Assembly (NCBI GenBank): GCA_003149555.1 | Contig: QCWE01000001.1 | Span: forward strand, 894,546-958,545 | DNA from: Candidatus Aquiluna sp. XM-24bin5 | Lineage (GTDB): Bacteria > Actinomycetota > Actinomycetia > Actinomycetales > Microbacteriaceae | Direction: 5' to 3' | Length of the DNA stretch: 64,000 bases | In this document: piece by piece, positions 7,757-16,629 of the stretch | How positions within the stretch are numbered: the first letter of the stretch is position 1 | How the letters are laid out: each line of letters opens with the position of its first letter | Notes under the pieces: model-generated | Database searches by the model: none | What the model was told of the DNA's origin: nothing | What the model saw: only the letters and a program-made list of their open reading frames with translations | Program-made: the position numbers and the translations under genes

Positions 7757-8461
7757 GTGCCAGCCGAGTCCAAGCAACCCAAAAAAACCGCCGCTTTTTT
7801 TGACGTTGACAACACCTTGGTTTGTGGTTCAACCTCAATTCTTTTTGGCAAGGTTGCCTTCACCGGAGGCAGCATAAAGCGCCGCGACATTTGGCGCTTT
7901 ATGTGGGAACACGTGATGTATATCCGCCGCGGAGAGAAGAACTCCAAGATGGGCGATTTCAAGGATCGTGCCCTAATGCTCACCAAGGGTCACTCCGTCG
8001 AGGAGCTTCAGGGTCTGATTGACGAGGTATACAAAAGTGAAATAAGGCCCCGGCTTTGGCCTAGAACGGTTGAACGGCTCAAGCATCACCTGTCCGAGGG
8101 CCACGAAGTCTGGCTCGTCACCGCAGCTCCGGTCGAACTTGCTCAGGTCATTGCCGATGACGTTGGTGCAACGGGAGCCCTTGGAACCATCGTCGGCCAC
8201 GACGGCAATGTTTTGACTGGAGAGCTGGTGGGTGCTCCGCTACACGGCAAGGCCAAGCGCAAGGCGGTAAAGAACCTGGCTAAAGAGCGCGGCATAAGCC
8301 TAAGAAGGTCCTGGGCTTACTCTGACTCCGTAAATGATCTGCCAATGCTGAGCGCGGTTGGTAACCAGGTTGCGGTCAATCCCGATCAGCAGCTGAGGCG
8401 CTACGCCGTTGCAGCAGGTTGGGAAATCTTGCGGCAGCGCAGGAGAGAACTTCGGGGTTAA
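7757..8461 (+). CDS. HAD-IB family phosphatase (SerB-like)
   Basis: 234-residue hydrolase of HAD subfamily IB. Motif I is FFDVDNTL, with nucleophile Asp16 and acid Asp18. Motif II Thr is in LVTAAP, and the motif III/IV Asp pair is in YSDSVNDLPM. Related actinobacterial proteins (SerB1/CicA type) are annotated as phosphoserine phosphatase, but the natural substrate is uncertain. The GTG start is read as leaderless (TAGACT six bases upstream). It ends against the terminator of the convergent bS22 gene. Confidence 0.88.
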   Translation: MPAESKQPKKTAAFFDVDNTLVCGSTSILFGKVAFTGGSIKRRDIWRFMWEHVMYIRRGEKNSKMGDFKDRALMLTKGHSVEELQGLIDEVYKSEIRPRLWPRTVERLKHHLSEGHEVWLVTAAPVELAQVIADDVGATGALGTIVGHDGNVLTGELVGAPLHGKAKRKAVKNLAKERGISLRRSWAYSDSVNDLPMLSAVGNQVAVNPDQQLRRYAVAAGWEILRQRRRELRG

Positions 8462-8465
8462 AAGT

Positions 8466-8489
8466 AAAAACCCGCTCCTAATGGGCGGG
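8466..8489 (-). terminator. intrinsic terminator of bS22
   Basis: Hairpin 8471-8489 (CCCGC arm with a bulged T, CC/GG extension, TAAT loop), followed on the minus strand by five T. The plus side has no T tract, so it acts for the minus-strand gene. Confidence 0.8.
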
Positions 8490-8495
8490 CAGTTA

Positions 8496-8594
8496 CTACT
8501 TCTTGTTGCGACGCTGGTGGCGCGTCTTGCGAAGAAGCTTGCGGTGCTTCTTCTTCGACATGCGCTTGCGGCGCTTCTTAATTACTGAACCCAC
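8496..8594 (-). CDS. 30S ribosomal protein bS22 (AURKAIN family)
   Basis: Very short, strongly basic protein of 32 residues: VGSVIKKRRKRMSKKKHR, then KLLRKTRHQRRNKK. This is the actinobacterial bS22, a small-subunit protein found near the decoding centre in mycobacterial ribosomes. It starts at GTG 8594 with TGAGG about six bases upstream and ends in tandem TAG-TAA, followed at once by an intrinsic terminator. It sits in its usual neighbourhood between proC and a HAD-IB phosphatase. Confidence 0.93.
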   Translation of the reverse strand: MGSVIKKRRKRMSKKKHRKLLRKTRHQRRNKK

Positions 8595-8643
8595 AAAAAC
8601 CTCACGTATGTTCTTTTTGCCCTTGTGGGCAACCTGGCAAAGT

Positions 8644-8928
8644 CTAGCCCTTGCGCTTCAGGCGCTCAACCTCTGCATCGATTTGATCGTCGGTAATTGG
8701 CTTGCCGCCGAGGCGACCATAGGCATCTAGCCCAACAAAGATTGCCGCAATTCCCATGCCGAAGACCACCCAGATGGGCCAATAGGGAGCGTTCGGGGTA
8801 GTGATGAACCACACACCGGAGGTGAGTGCCACAACTGCCGCGTATACCCACATGTAGGTGCGAAAGTCCTGCTTTTTCTTGAGTTGCTTCTGAGCGAACT
8901 CCCTCAGTGCGTCTCTGTTTTCAGCCAC
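8644..8928 (-). CDS. 2TM domain-containing protein
   Basis: 94-residue protein: a charged N-terminal helix (REFAQKQLKKKQDF), two membrane segments (YAAVVALTSGVWFIT and PIWVVFGMGIAAIFVGL), then an acidic-basic tail ending ERLKRKG. This matches the 2TM domain of unknown function that is often coupled to small regulators. Its GTG start shares the last G of the ArsR gene's stop codon, so the two are translationally coupled. Confidence 0.75.
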   Translation of the reverse strand: MAENRDALREFAQKQLKKKQDFRTYMWVYAAVVALTSGVWFITTPNAPYWPIWVVFGMGIAAIFVGLDAYGRLGGKPITDDQIDAEVERLKRKG

Positions 8929-9521
8929 TACTTCTTCCCTACCTTCGACTTGACCTCTTCAGCAAAGTGAGTGGCCTCATTGCGGACATCGTCCACGACC
9001 TCTTCAACCTTTTGCCTTGCAATCTTTTCGAAGTCCTTTGCGCTTTTCTCGGCTTCGACCCTGGTCTCAGCTAGCTTTCTGCCCAGCCTCTTACCAAGCT
9101 CCTTGGGGTCGACATCCACGTCTAGTTCCTCAGCCCTGCTTCTAAGTTGCTCACCGAGCCATGCGGCTTTTTCGGTAATCCAGTGGCCAAGCTTCTCGCC
9201 AGCCTCACCTAAGTTCTTGGCTAGGTCCTCTTCGCCCTCTGCCTCAAAGCCGAGAGACAGGAAGTTGATCATCCAGTCCTCAATCTCCTCGAGGGGCTCA
9301 GGGGTCACTGAGTAAAAACGTTTCTGGCCATCCTCGCGCGCTGCGACGAGGCCGACCTCACGAAGGGTCTTGAGGTGCTTGGAAACAGTGGGTTGTCCAA
9401 GGCCAGTTTTCTGCACCAGCTCGCTAACTGTCAGTTCAGCGCCCGCGACCTGTGCGGAGAGTAGAGTCTCCATAATCTTGCGTCTTGTTGGGTCTGCAAT
9501 TGCCTCAAAAATGTCTGCCAT
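8928..9521 (-). CDS. ArsR-family regulator with long amphipathic C-terminal tail
   Basis: Residues 1-90 form an ArsR/SmtB-type winged HTH (IADPTRRKIMETLL, GLGQPTVSKHLKTL, wing AAREDGQKRFY). No CxC metal site is visible. The remaining 100 residues are highly charged and helical (many E/K/R, repeats such as RVEAEKSAKDFEKIARQ), like apolipoprotein or YtxH helices. It is coupled to the 2TM gene downstream. TAGGCT lies six bases before the ATG (leaderless), inside the end of the proC intergenic region. Confidence 0.85.
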   Translation of the reverse strand: MADIFEAIADPTRRKIMETLLSAQVAGAELTVSELVQKTGLGQPTVSKHLKTLREVGLVAAREDGQKRFYSVTPEPLEEIEDWMINFLSLGFEAEGEEDLAKNLGEAGEKLGHWITEKAAWLGEQLRSRAEELDVDVDPKELGKRLGRKLAETRVEAEKSAKDFEKIARQKVEEVVDDVRNEATHFAEEVKSKVGKK

Positions 9522-9533
9522 AACTACAGCCTA
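9522..9533 (-). promoter_or_regulatory. leaderless -10 element of arsR-like gene
   Basis: TAGGCT (minus, 9533-9528) followed by exactly six bases and the ATG; no Shine-Dalgarno. It overlaps the proC stop codon, so the regulator can be made without proC. Confidence 0.45.
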
Positions 9534-10361
9534 ATCCTTGTCTTTTGCGATTTCCTCTGCCCTGGACACAGCTGCATCCAGCGAGCGTGCGAAGAGTTCC
9601 TCAAGGTCAGCCTGCTCCAAAGTTGCAATGATTCGCTCGGTCGTTCCCCCAGGAGATGTGACGTTCCTCCTGAGCACACTTGGCTCTTCTGCGCTGTCTG
9701 CAAGAAGAGCCGCAGAACCAAAGAGGGTTGAGCGCACCAGCGTTTCAGCTTGCTCCTGTGTAAAGCCTTTTGAGATTGCCACCTTCTCCCACTGTTCGAT
9801 GATGAAGTAGATCCAAGCGGGTCCCGAACCGGAGATGGCACTTAGTGCATTGATTTGCCTCTCTTCGACCTTGACCACCTGCCCAACAGCTGAGAAAAGC
9901 CACTCGGCGGCATCTAAAGCGTCGTTGCTGGCGCTGGATTGAGCCGCAAGCCCGGTGACGCCCTGGCCCACCATCGCCGGCGTGTTTGGCATTGAGCGAA
10001 TTAGGTTCTTGTGCTCTGGAAGCGCACCGGCCATGGTGTCGAGCTCAATCCCGCCAGCCATGGAGATGACCACTGAGTTCTTGGGAAGCTCAGGGGCAAT
10101 TTCATTTAGGACATCAACTATTTGGTAGGGCTTGACCCCTAAAACCACCAGGTCTGCATCACCAGAGAGTAAAGCGTTAGCATCCGGAGACTGCTCAACC
10201 GATAGCGCGCTGATTCCCATCTGACGAAGAGCCAGAGCGCTTTGCTCGCTCTTGGTTGTTGCCGACACAAGCTCGGGCGGGTGACCGGAATCGATTAGTC
10301 CCCGCAGCACAGCAGAGCCCATAGATCCAGTGCCCAAAAAGCAGACCCTCAGGTTTTCCAT
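9531..10361 (-). CDS. proC: pyrroline-5-carboxylate reductase
   Basis: Last step of proline synthesis: NAD(P)H-dependent reduction of pyrroline-5-carboxylate. 276 residues. N-terminal Rossmann motif FLGTGSMGSAVLRGL, conserved RSMPNTPAMVGQGVTGL near residue 115, and C-terminal dimer domain with SGSGPAWIYFIIEQW and NVTSPGGTTERII, the P5CR signature. The start is ATG 10361 with TAGGAT six bases upstream (leaderless). Confidence 0.96.
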   Translation of the reverse strand: MENLRVCFLGTGSMGSAVLRGLIDSGHPPELVSATTKSEQSALALRQMGISALSVEQSPDANALLSGDADLVVLGVKPYQIVDVLNEIAPELPKNSVVISMAGGIELDTMAGALPEHKNLIRSMPNTPAMVGQGVTGLAAQSSASNDALDAAEWLFSAVGQVVKVEERQINALSAISGSGPAWIYFIIEQWEKVAISKGFTQEQAETLVRSTLFGSAALLADSAEEPSVLRRNVTSPGGTTERIIATLEQADLEELFARSLDAAVSRAEEIAKDKD

Positions 10362-10373
10362 GGCTAAATCCTA
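10362..10373 (-). promoter_or_regulatory. leaderless -10 element of proC
   Basis: TAGGAT on the minus strand (10373-10368), six bases before the proC ATG; no ribosome site. It overlaps the last codons of the CPBP protease gene. Confidence 0.45.
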
Positions 10374-11093
10374 GATTGGTAGGTATGGGGCGACTAACGG
10401 GTAGCCAATAAAGACGGCGGTGTTCATGGTGGTGTGTGCAATCACCAAAGGCGCAACCCTGCCGCCCCTGAGGAACAAATAGGCGAACACCAGCCCCATT
10501 ACGAAGTTGCCAAGGAATGCTGAGAACCCTTGGTAGAGGTGGTAGCTCGCCCTGAACAGGCTGGAGATGACTACTACTGCGGCAATTGTGATCTCTGGTC
10601 TTATCAGTTGCAGCTTCTTTGCCAAGAAGGCAACGGCGATGACCTCTTCTTGCAAACCAGCCCGCAAAGCTGCGAGGAAGAGAATCAATGGAGTCCACCA
10701 GTACTCCCCCAGAGAACTCGGTATTACCCTGGCCGCCAGACCTACCTGAACCGCGACCACATAGAGCGCGATGCCGGGTATGCCAATTGCTATCGGAAGT
10801 CCCAAGCCCCAGATGAAGTCCTTTGCCTTTGGAGCTAGGCCGATATGAATCCCGTCGAGCCTCAGGAAGTAAAGAGCCAGCAGAACAGGAACCAGCGAAA
10901 GCGTGATCGAGGCAAGCTGGGAGATGAAATCCAGCCAGCCCTGCTCAGCAAGCGGCCTGTTGATCGTGGTGGTAGAACCAGCCAACCCCTGGGTCGAGTT
11001 CAGTTTCCTAAGCAGACTAAGAATCGAATAGATGCTGCTTGCCCCCAAGGAAACCATGAGCGTGAGCCACAGCTCGAAAGAGTGCCTACGCAT
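10371..11093 (-). CDS. CPBP family intramembrane glutamic metalloprotease
   Basis: 240-residue polytopic protein of the CAAX/bacteriocin-processing (Abi) family. Its three motifs are clear: EE at residues 149-150 (QEEVIAVAF), FRASYHLYQ near 181, and the distal His/Asn in IAHTTMN near 220. Targets in this family are mostly unknown. A longer frame is open to 11279, but its extra N-terminus is not protein-like. ATG 11093 has GGAGG seven bases upstream, so it is chosen. Confidence 0.87.
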   Translation of the reverse strand: MRRHSFELWLTLMVSLGASSIYSILSLLRKLNSTQGLAGSTTTINRPLAEQGWLDFISQLASITLSLVPVLLALYFLRLDGIHIGLAPKAKDFIWGLGLPIAIGIPGIALYVVAVQVGLAARVIPSSLGEYWWTPLILFLAALRAGLQEEVIAVAFLAKKLQLIRPEITIAAVVVISSLFRASYHLYQGFSAFLGNFVMGLVFAYLFLRGGRVAPLVIAHTTMNTAVFIGYPLVAPYLPI

Positions 11094-11155
11094 CCAAGGG
11101 CCTCCAAAAGAAGAAAACTGTTGAGAGAAGAAGTTTAGGTGGGGGTGGGTAGCGG

Positions 11156-11167
11156 TAGTTTGGTTCG
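11156..11167 (+). promoter_or_regulatory. leaderless -10 element of radA
   Basis: TAGTTT (11156-11161), six bases, then GTG 11168; no Shine-Dalgarno. Confidence 0.45.
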
Positions 11168-12475
11168 GTGGCCAAGACAAAGACCGAATACCGCTGTAGC
11201 GAGTGTGGTTGGTCGACGGCAAAATGGGTCGGTCAATGCTCGAGCTGCCAAGCGTGGGGAACAGTTGGAGAGTCCACACCGGTCACTAAGGCCAAGGCCG
11301 CAAAGCTCAGTGAGACCCGGGTGGCCCGGCCCATCACCGAAATAGAGTCCTCTTCAGAGGGTCACCAACCAACTGGAGTCCAAGAATTTGATCGTGTCCT
11401 AGGCGGGGGTCTGGTGCCCGGAGCGGTTGTGCTGTTATCGGGTGAGCCAGGGGTTGGTAAAAGTACCCTGCTGTTGGAGGTAGCCGCCAGGCAGGCAAAA
11501 GGCGGCAAGAAGGTGCTTTATGTCTCCGCAGAGGAGTCAGCCTCTCAGGTGAAGCTCCGCGCTACTCGAACCTCAGCGCTTTCGGACAACCTCTACCTAG
11601 CAACCGAAACCGATCTATCGAGCGTGCTCGGTCAAATTGAGGAAGTTGCCCCGGAGCTCGTCATCGTGGACTCGGTGCAGACCGTCTCTAGCCTCGACCT
11701 CGACGGAGCAGCCGGTATGCCGGCTCAGGTTCGTGAAGTGGCAAGCAACCTGATCCGTGTTGCAAAGGAAAGCTCCACACCTTTGGTACTGGTTGGCCAC
11801 GTCACCAAAGACGGCTCGATTGCCGGTCCTAGGACTCTTGAGCACCTGGTGGATGTCGTTTGCCACTTCGAGGGAGATCGGCAGACCTCCCTGAGATTTG
11901 TCAGGACCCTAAAGAACCGCTTCGGACCCACCGACGAGGTGGGCTGCTTCGAAATGAGTGGGGAGGGGATCATCGAAGTTCCAGACCCATCGGCACTGTT
12001 TGTCTCCGAACAGCAAAACGTGGTCTCTGGAACCTGCATCACAATCACGGTCGAGGGTCGCAGGGCCCTGAGAGCTGAGATCCAGGCGTTGGTAGTAAAG
12101 AGCGGATCCCCGCAACCCAGGCGAGTAACTAACGGAGTCGACTCCGCAAGGGTTGCAATGCTGTTGGCCGTCCTAGAGCGCAGATCAGGGCTTGGCCTCT
12201 CCGACAAGGACGTCTACGTCTCTACCGTCGGCGGAATGAAAATTACCGAGCCTGCCGCCGACCTCGCGATAGCAATAGCTATCGCCTCTGCGGTCAGGGA
12301 CAGGCCAGTCAAACCAGGCCTTGCCGCCTTTGGCGAGATTAGCCTCAGTGGAGAAATCAGAGGGGTGACTAATCCATCTCTCAGAGTTTCCGAGGCCAAG
12401 AGGCTTGGCCACAGAAGCGTTATCGATTCCTCTAGCTCCCAAGTCTCGGCAGCAATCGCCGCAGCACTTAGTTGA
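11168..12475 (+). CDS. radA: DNA repair protein RadA
   Basis: RecA-like branch-migration helicase acting in homologous recombination. 435 residues: an N-terminal four-Cys zinc finger (YRCSECGW and QCSSCQAW), a Walker A site GEPGVGKST near residue 96, the RadA-specific KNRFG motif (LKNRFGPTDEVG), and a C-terminal Lon-protease-like domain (GLSDKDVYVSTVGG). GTG start, leaderless context. It converges on the exported protein below with an 8-bp overlap. Confidence 0.96.
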   Translation: MAKTKTEYRCSECGWSTAKWVGQCSSCQAWGTVGESTPVTKAKAAKLSETRVARPITEIESSSEGHQPTGVQEFDRVLGGGLVPGAVVLLSGEPGVGKSTLLLEVAARQAKGGKKVLYVSAEESASQVKLRATRTSALSDNLYLATETDLSSVLGQIEEVAPELVIVDSVQTVSSLDLDGAAGMPAQVREVASNLIRVAKESSTPLVLVGHVTKDGSIAGPRTLEHLVDVVCHFEGDRQTSLRFVRTLKNRFGPTDEVGCFEMSGEGIIEVPDPSALFVSEQQNVVSGTCITITVEGRRALRAEIQALVVKSGSPQPRRVTNGVDSARVAMLLAVLERRSGLGLSDKDVYVSTVGGMKITEPAADLAIAIAIASAVRDRPVKPGLAAFGEISLSGEIRGVTNPSLRVSEAKRLGHRSVIDSSSSQVSAAIAAALS

Positions 12476-13085
12476 GAATAAAGCGCTTTTCTTCGGAGAT
12501 AACTCCGTTGACCTCTACCTTGATCTTGTAGGTCGCGCCTCCAGTCGGAACCAGATCATTGGCACTTGCGCTGCAACCATTCTCCGAGGAGTAGGACTTC
12601 TCCCATGGGCTTGCCGCGGCCTCTTCTGCGGAGTTGGACGGCAAGGTTACATAGCGATCGGTGTCATTACTTCGGTCACAGTCTCTCGAGGACCAGTAGG
12701 TCTGCTCGCCAGATGTAATGGTGAAGAAGGTGACCCTGGAGCCAACGTTGAACTTGCAATCAACAAGACCGTTGTTGGTGATCTCATACCAAATGTCGGG
12801 GTTGGTCTCGGGAGCGAAGGAGTTGAAGGTCTCTACAACCTGGCTGTCACCATCGCTACTTATGAGCTTTCCAATCATGACCTCTACCGAGACGACACCG
12901 GGAGCACAATTGGTGAGCTCTGCGGGAGCGGCTTCCTCGGTCTGAGTGACCTCGGGGGTCGGCAGTACCTCTTGACCCGTGTTTGCAAAGAGCTGGGGAA
13001 CACCCCAAATAGCTGCGACTAGGGCGGCTAGAACAACTAAAGCACCGATCCTGCGCTTGCGATAGACGCTCTCGTCGGTGGCCAT
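12468..13085 (-). CDS. exported or membrane-anchored protein of unknown function
   Basis: 205 residues. A basic start (YRKRR) precedes one hydrophobic segment (IGALVVLAALVAAIWGVPQLF), then a Thr/Glu/Pro-rich linker and a beta-rich domain with four cysteines (TNC, VDCKF, SRDCDR, NGCSA) that could form two disulfides outside the cell. It ends SEEKRFILN. I recognise no named domain. TAGATT lies six bases before the ATG. Confidence 0.65.
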   Translation of the reverse strand: MATDESVYRKRRIGALVVLAALVAAIWGVPQLFANTGQEVLPTPEVTQTEEAAPAELTNCAPGVVSVEVMIGKLISSDGDSQVVETFNSFAPETNPDIWYEITNNGLVDCKFNVGSRVTFFTITSGEQTYWSSRDCDRSNDTDRYVTLPSNSAEEAAASPWEKSYSSENGCSASANDLVPTGGATYKIKVEVNGVISEEKRFILN

Positions 13086-13097
13086 AGAGTAAATCTA
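13086..13097 (-). promoter_or_regulatory. leaderless -10 element of exported-protein gene
   Basis: TAGATT (minus, 13097-13092), six bases, ATG 13085; no ribosome site. Confidence 0.4.
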
Positions 13098-13098
13098 G

Positions 13099-13593
13099 TT
13101 AGAGGTGCCTCAGCATTCGGCTGTTTCCGAGCGTGTTCTGCTTAACTCGTGCAAGATCTAGAAACTCGGCAACACCTTCGTCATGTGACCTAACCAGCTC
13201 CGCATAGGTCTCGGCATCAACCGGGATGTCGCTTATCTCTTCGAATCCATGGGAGGCGAAGAAGTCATTCTCGAAGGTTAGGCAGAAAACCCGCTTGATC
13301 CCCAGCGCCTTTGCTCGCTGTAAAAGCTCGCTGAGAATGGCGGTGCCGACGCCTTTGCGCCTCGCTCCCTCAGCCACAACCAGAGTTCTGACCTCTCCGA
13401 GGTCCTGCCACATCACGTGTAGGGCGCCAAAGCCGGCAAGCTCTCCATCCAGCTCGGCGACCACAAACTCCTGTATTGATTCATAGAGTTCGACGAGCTC
13501 TTTACCCAAAAGAACGCGCTGCTCGACCAGTGGATCGGCCAGTTTCCTGATGGCCGGGACGTCAGCAGTTACCGCAGAGCGAATCGAAAGCAT
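13099..13593 (-). CDS. GNAT N-acetyltransferase, amino-acid N-acetyltransferase (ArgA)-like
   Basis: 164-residue GNAT-fold enzyme. It has the acetyl-CoA motif EGARRKGVGTAILSELL near residue 83 and FCLTFENDFFASHGFEEI near residue 105, a pattern of the short N-acetylglutamate synthases of actinobacteria (the Mycobacterium Rv2747 type), which start arginine synthesis. No arginine genes are nearby, so the assignment rests on sequence alone. CATAAT lies six bases before the ATG. Confidence 0.75.
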   Translation of the reverse strand: MLSIRSAVTADVPAIRKLADPLVEQRVLLGKELVELYESIQEFVVAELDGELAGFGALHVMWQDLGEVRTLVVAEGARRKGVGTAILSELLQRAKALGIKRVFCLTFENDFFASHGFEEISDIPVDAETYAELVRSHDEGVAEFLDLARVKQNTLGNSRMLRHL

Positions 13594-13605
13594 CAGGCAA
13601 TTATG
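13594..13605 (-). promoter_or_regulatory. leaderless -10 element of GNAT gene
   Basis: CATAAT (minus, 13605-13600), six bases, ATG 13593. Confidence 0.45.
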
Positions 13606-13612
13606 GCGATAG

Positions 13613-14116
13613 CTAGCCCTCTAGCGCTACCAACGCCTCGTTGCGGCGAAGGGGAGCTGGGGTCCAGGGTCCGTTGTAGCGGGCATAACTAACCTCGCCT
13701 ATTGGCTTGTAGCCAGCACGCTCTAGCTCCTCAATTAGCTTTCTACCTTTGCGTTCAAAGAGCTCCTCGGACGCCATGCCAGAAAATCGCTTGGCGGCCA
13801 TGAGCACTCCATCGACCTTCTTGACCTCCATGCCCTCTCGCAGAGGCGCGGGGGCATCCTGCATGTGATCCGGCATCACAAACGCAACCTCATAGCCGCT
13901 TGGCTGCTTGTTCTGAATTACCGGAGCGGTCATGGCAATCTGCTGGCGCTGTGCATTCTCACCACCGATGTAACCGGCTAGATAGCGGAAAGCATTGCTG
14001 CCAGCTGCAGCGAGGCTCCCAGACATCGACTTGGTGACCAGCACATGCGGCGCGTACTGCCTGATCTCAAAGCCAGGCTGCCTCTTCACTACCTCGTAGC
14101 GCTGGATCTCAGTCAC
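13613..14116 (-). CDS. SOUL family heme-binding protein
   Basis: 167 residues matching the SOUL/HBP fold: YEVVKRQPGFEIRQYAPHVL at the start, F/YLAGYIGGEN and QIAMTAPVI near residue 55, and RYNGPWTPAPLRRNE at the end. Bacterial SOUL proteins are thought to bind heme or tetrapyrroles; the role here is unknown. It follows clpC (stop of clpC at 14117, next to this ATG), so the two are probably cotranscribed. Confidence 0.85.
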   Translation of the reverse strand: MTEIQRYEVVKRQPGFEIRQYAPHVLVTKSMSGSLAAAGSNAFRYLAGYIGGENAQRQQIAMTAPVIQNKQPSGYEVAFVMPDHMQDAPAPLREGMEVKKVDGVLMAAKRFSGMASEELFERKGRKLIEELERAGYKPIGEVSYARYNGPWTPAPLRRNEALVALEG

Positions 14117-16576
14117 TTATTTTTTGACCGCCTCCGCCTCGCGGCTTGTGGTTACGAAAGTAAAGGCGTCGTCTGCGAAGTCAACCGTGATGTCCTGAGC
14201 GCTCTGAATGTCTCCAGTCAGGATGCGCTCTGAGATCTCATCCTCGATCTCACGCTGCACAGTTCTGCGAAGTGGCCTTGCGCCCAAAGCGGGTTCATAG
14301 CCAAGCTCGATGAGCCTGTCCTTCGCAGCTGTGGTGAGGGTTAGCTTGAGGTCGCGCTCATCGAGACGCTGCTGCAGGCGGCCAATGAATAGATCGACAA
14401 TCTGCATGAGCTCCTCGCGGGTGAGCTGTGGGAAGACGATTACCTCATCTACGCGGTTGAGGAACTCTGGCTTGAAGTTCTTCTTGAGCTCTTCGTTTAC
14501 CCTCGAGCGCATCTGGTCGTAGTCGTTTGCGGCATCGCCCTCGAGGGTGAAGCCCAACGCACCACGAGAGATCTCACGTGATCCGAGGTTGGTGGTCATG
14601 ATGATGATGGTGTTCTTGAAGTCAACGACTCTGCCCTGACCATCTGTGAGGCGACCCTCTTCAAGAATCTGAAGCAGTGAGTTGAAGATGTCCGGGTGAG
14701 CCTTTTCAATCTCATCGAAAAGCACAACCGAGAACGGCTTGCGACGAACCTTTTCAGTCAGCTGGCCACCCTCGTCGAATCCAACGAATCCTGGAGGGGC
14801 ACCAAACAACCTAGAGACAGTGTGCTTCTCGGAGAACTCGCTCATATCTAGAGCAATCAGCGCGTCCTCGTCATCGAAGAGGAACTCCGCAAGAGCCTTT
14901 GCTAGCTCTGTCTTTCCAACACCGGTGGGGCCAGCAAAGATGAAGGAGCCTGATGGCCGCTTCGGGTCTTTCAGGCCAGCACGCTGACGGCGGATGGTCT
15001 TTGACAGGGCGGCAATGGCAGCCTCCTGGCCAATAACGCGCTTGTGGAGCTCCTGCTCCATGAAGATGAGCTTCGCGCCCTCGTCTTCACCCAGCTTGAA
15101 AACTGGGATGCCGGTGGCCTGAGCGAGAACCTCTGCGATTAGACCCTCATCAACCAGACCGGTCTGATCTACATTGCCCTCGCGGAACTCTTTCTCCATC
15201 TTGATCTTTTCGGAGGTGAGCTTCTTCTCCTCATCGCGCTTTGATGCGGCGAGCTCAAAGTCCTGATCAGCAATTGCCTGCTCCTTGGCGGCCTTTACAG
15301 CGGCTACCTTGTCCTCCATCTCCTTCAGCTCAGGAGGTGAAGAGAGGAAACTTAGCCTGACCCTCGCACCGGCCTCGTCGATTAGGTCGATGGCCTTGTC
15401 CGGGAGGAAGCGGTCGGTGACATAGCGGTCGCTCATGCCCACGGCTGCAACAAGTGCTCCGTCTGTGATGGAAACCTTGTGGTGCGCCTCGTAGCGATCG
15501 CGTAGACCCTTGAGAATGTTTATCGCCATTGCAGGTGTTGGCTCTGAGACCATTACCGACTGGAAGCGCCTGACCAGAGCCGCGTCCTTTTCGAAGTGCT
15601 TGCGATACTCATCCAGAGTGGTTGCTCCGATGGTCTGCAGTTCACCTCGGGCCAGCATTGGCTTCAGGATTGATGCGGCATCGATTGCTCCCTCGGCTGC
15701 GCCAGCACCGACCAGGGTGTGGATTTCGTCGATGAAGGTGATGATGTCGCCACGGGTCCTGATTTCCTTGGTGACCTTCTTGAGGCGCTCTTCGAAGTCT
15801 CCGCGGTAACGGGAGCCAGCAATCAGGCTTCCCATGTCCAGCGTGTAAAGCTGCTTCCCGCGCAGGGTCTCCGGAACATTCCCCGAGACGATAGCCTGCG
15901 CAAGACCCTCAACAATTGCCGTCTTACCGACCCCCGGCTCACCAATGAGAATCGGGTTGTTCTTGGTGCGACGGGAGAGAATCTGCATCACGCGCTCTAT
16001 CTCACGCTCGCGACCAACAACTGGGTCGAGCTTGCCCTCTGCAGCAGCCTGAGAGAGGTTGCGACCGTACTGATCTAGAACCTGGCTGCCTTTTTGTGGA
16101 GGGGCAACTTCGCCCCCCACCGAGACGGCCTCTTTGCCCTGGTAACCAGACAGCAACTGAATGACCTGCTGGCGAACCTTGTTGGTGTCGGCACCCAGCT
16201 TCGTCAAAACCTGAGCGGCAACACCCTCTCCTTCACGAATCAGACCGAGTAGCAGGTGCTCGGTTCCGATGTAGCTGTGTCCGAGCTGAAGTGCCTCACG
16301 AAGGCTGAGCTCGAGAACCTTCTTGGCCCTAGGAGTAAACGGGATGTGGCCCGAGGGAGACTGCTGACCCTGGCCAATGATGTCTTGGACCTGCTCGCGG
16401 ACCTGCTCGAGGTTGATGCCGAGAGCTTCTAGGGCCTTGGCCGCAACTCCCTCACCCTCGTGAATTAGTCCGAGCAGGATGTGCTCGGTGCCGATGTAGT
16501 TGTGATTGAGTAGCTTCGCCTCTTCCTGGGCGAGCACGACAACCCTTCGGGCCTTGTCGGTAAATTTCTCAAACAA
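14117..16576 (-). CDS. clpC: ATP-dependent Clp protease ATP-binding subunit ClpC
   Basis: AAA+ unfoldase feeding ClpP. 819 residues: two N-terminal Clp repeats ([14 protein letters not shown] and [14 protein letters not shown]), first AAA+ module with GEPGVGKTA, a middle region with UVR-like coiled coil, second module with GPTGVGKTE, and the C-terminal D2 domain ([15 protein letters not shown]). The start is TTG 16576, which has a near-perfect GGAGGT six bases upstream and yields the conserved [13 protein letters not shown]. Confidence 0.97.
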   Translation of the reverse strand: MFEKFTDKARRVVVLAQEEAKLLNHNYIGTEHILLGLIHEGEGVAAKALEALGINLEQVREQVQDIIGQGQQSPSGHIPFTPRAKKVLELSLREALQLGHSYIGTEHLLLGLIREGEGVAAQVLTKLGADTNKVRQQVIQLLSGYQGKEAVSVGGEVAPPQKGSQVLDQYGRNLSQAAAEGKLDPVVGREREIERVMQILSRRTKNNPILIGEPGVGKTAIVEGLAQAIVSGNVPETLRGKQLYTLDMGSLIAGSRYRGDFEERLKKVTKEIRTRGDIITFIDEIHTLVGAGAAEGAIDAASILKPMLARGELQTIGATTLDEYRKHFEKDAALVRRFQSVMVSEPTPAMAINILKGLRDRYEAHHKVSITDGALVAAVGMSDRYVTDRFLPDKAIDLIDEAGARVRLSFLSSPPELKEMEDKVAAVKAAKEQAIADQDFELAASKRDEEKKLTSEKIKMEKEFREGNVDQTGLVDEGLIAEVLAQATGIPVFKLGEDEGAKLIFMEQELHKRVIGQEAAIAALSKTIRRQRAGLKDPKRPSGSFIFAGPTGVGKTELAKALAEFLFDDEDALIALDMSEFSEKHTVSRLFGAPPGFVGFDEGGQLTEKVRRKPFSVVLFDEIEKAHPDIFNSLLQILEEGRLTDGQGRVVDFKNTIIIMTTNLGSREISRGALGFTLEGDAANDYDQMRSRVNEELKKNFKPEFLNRVDEVIVFPQLTREELMQIVDLFIGRLQQRLDERDLKLTLTTAAKDRLIELGYEPALGARPLRRTVQREIEDEISERILTGDIQSAQDITVDFADDAFTFVTTSREAEAVKK

Positions 16577-16629
16577 GCTGGCACCTCCAAAATGTGTAAC
16601 TCGATGTTAGGTGCCGAGTATTGCCAAAA

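Noticed and set aside
10371..11279. Full 302-residue reading of the CPBP protease
   Set aside because: The first 62 residues are not membrane- or protein-like and run through the divergent gap into radA; ATG 11093 has a strong ribosome site.
12405..13022. 205-residue plus-strand frame
   Set aside because: Runs antisense through the exported-protein gene and the end of radA; no domain or start signal.
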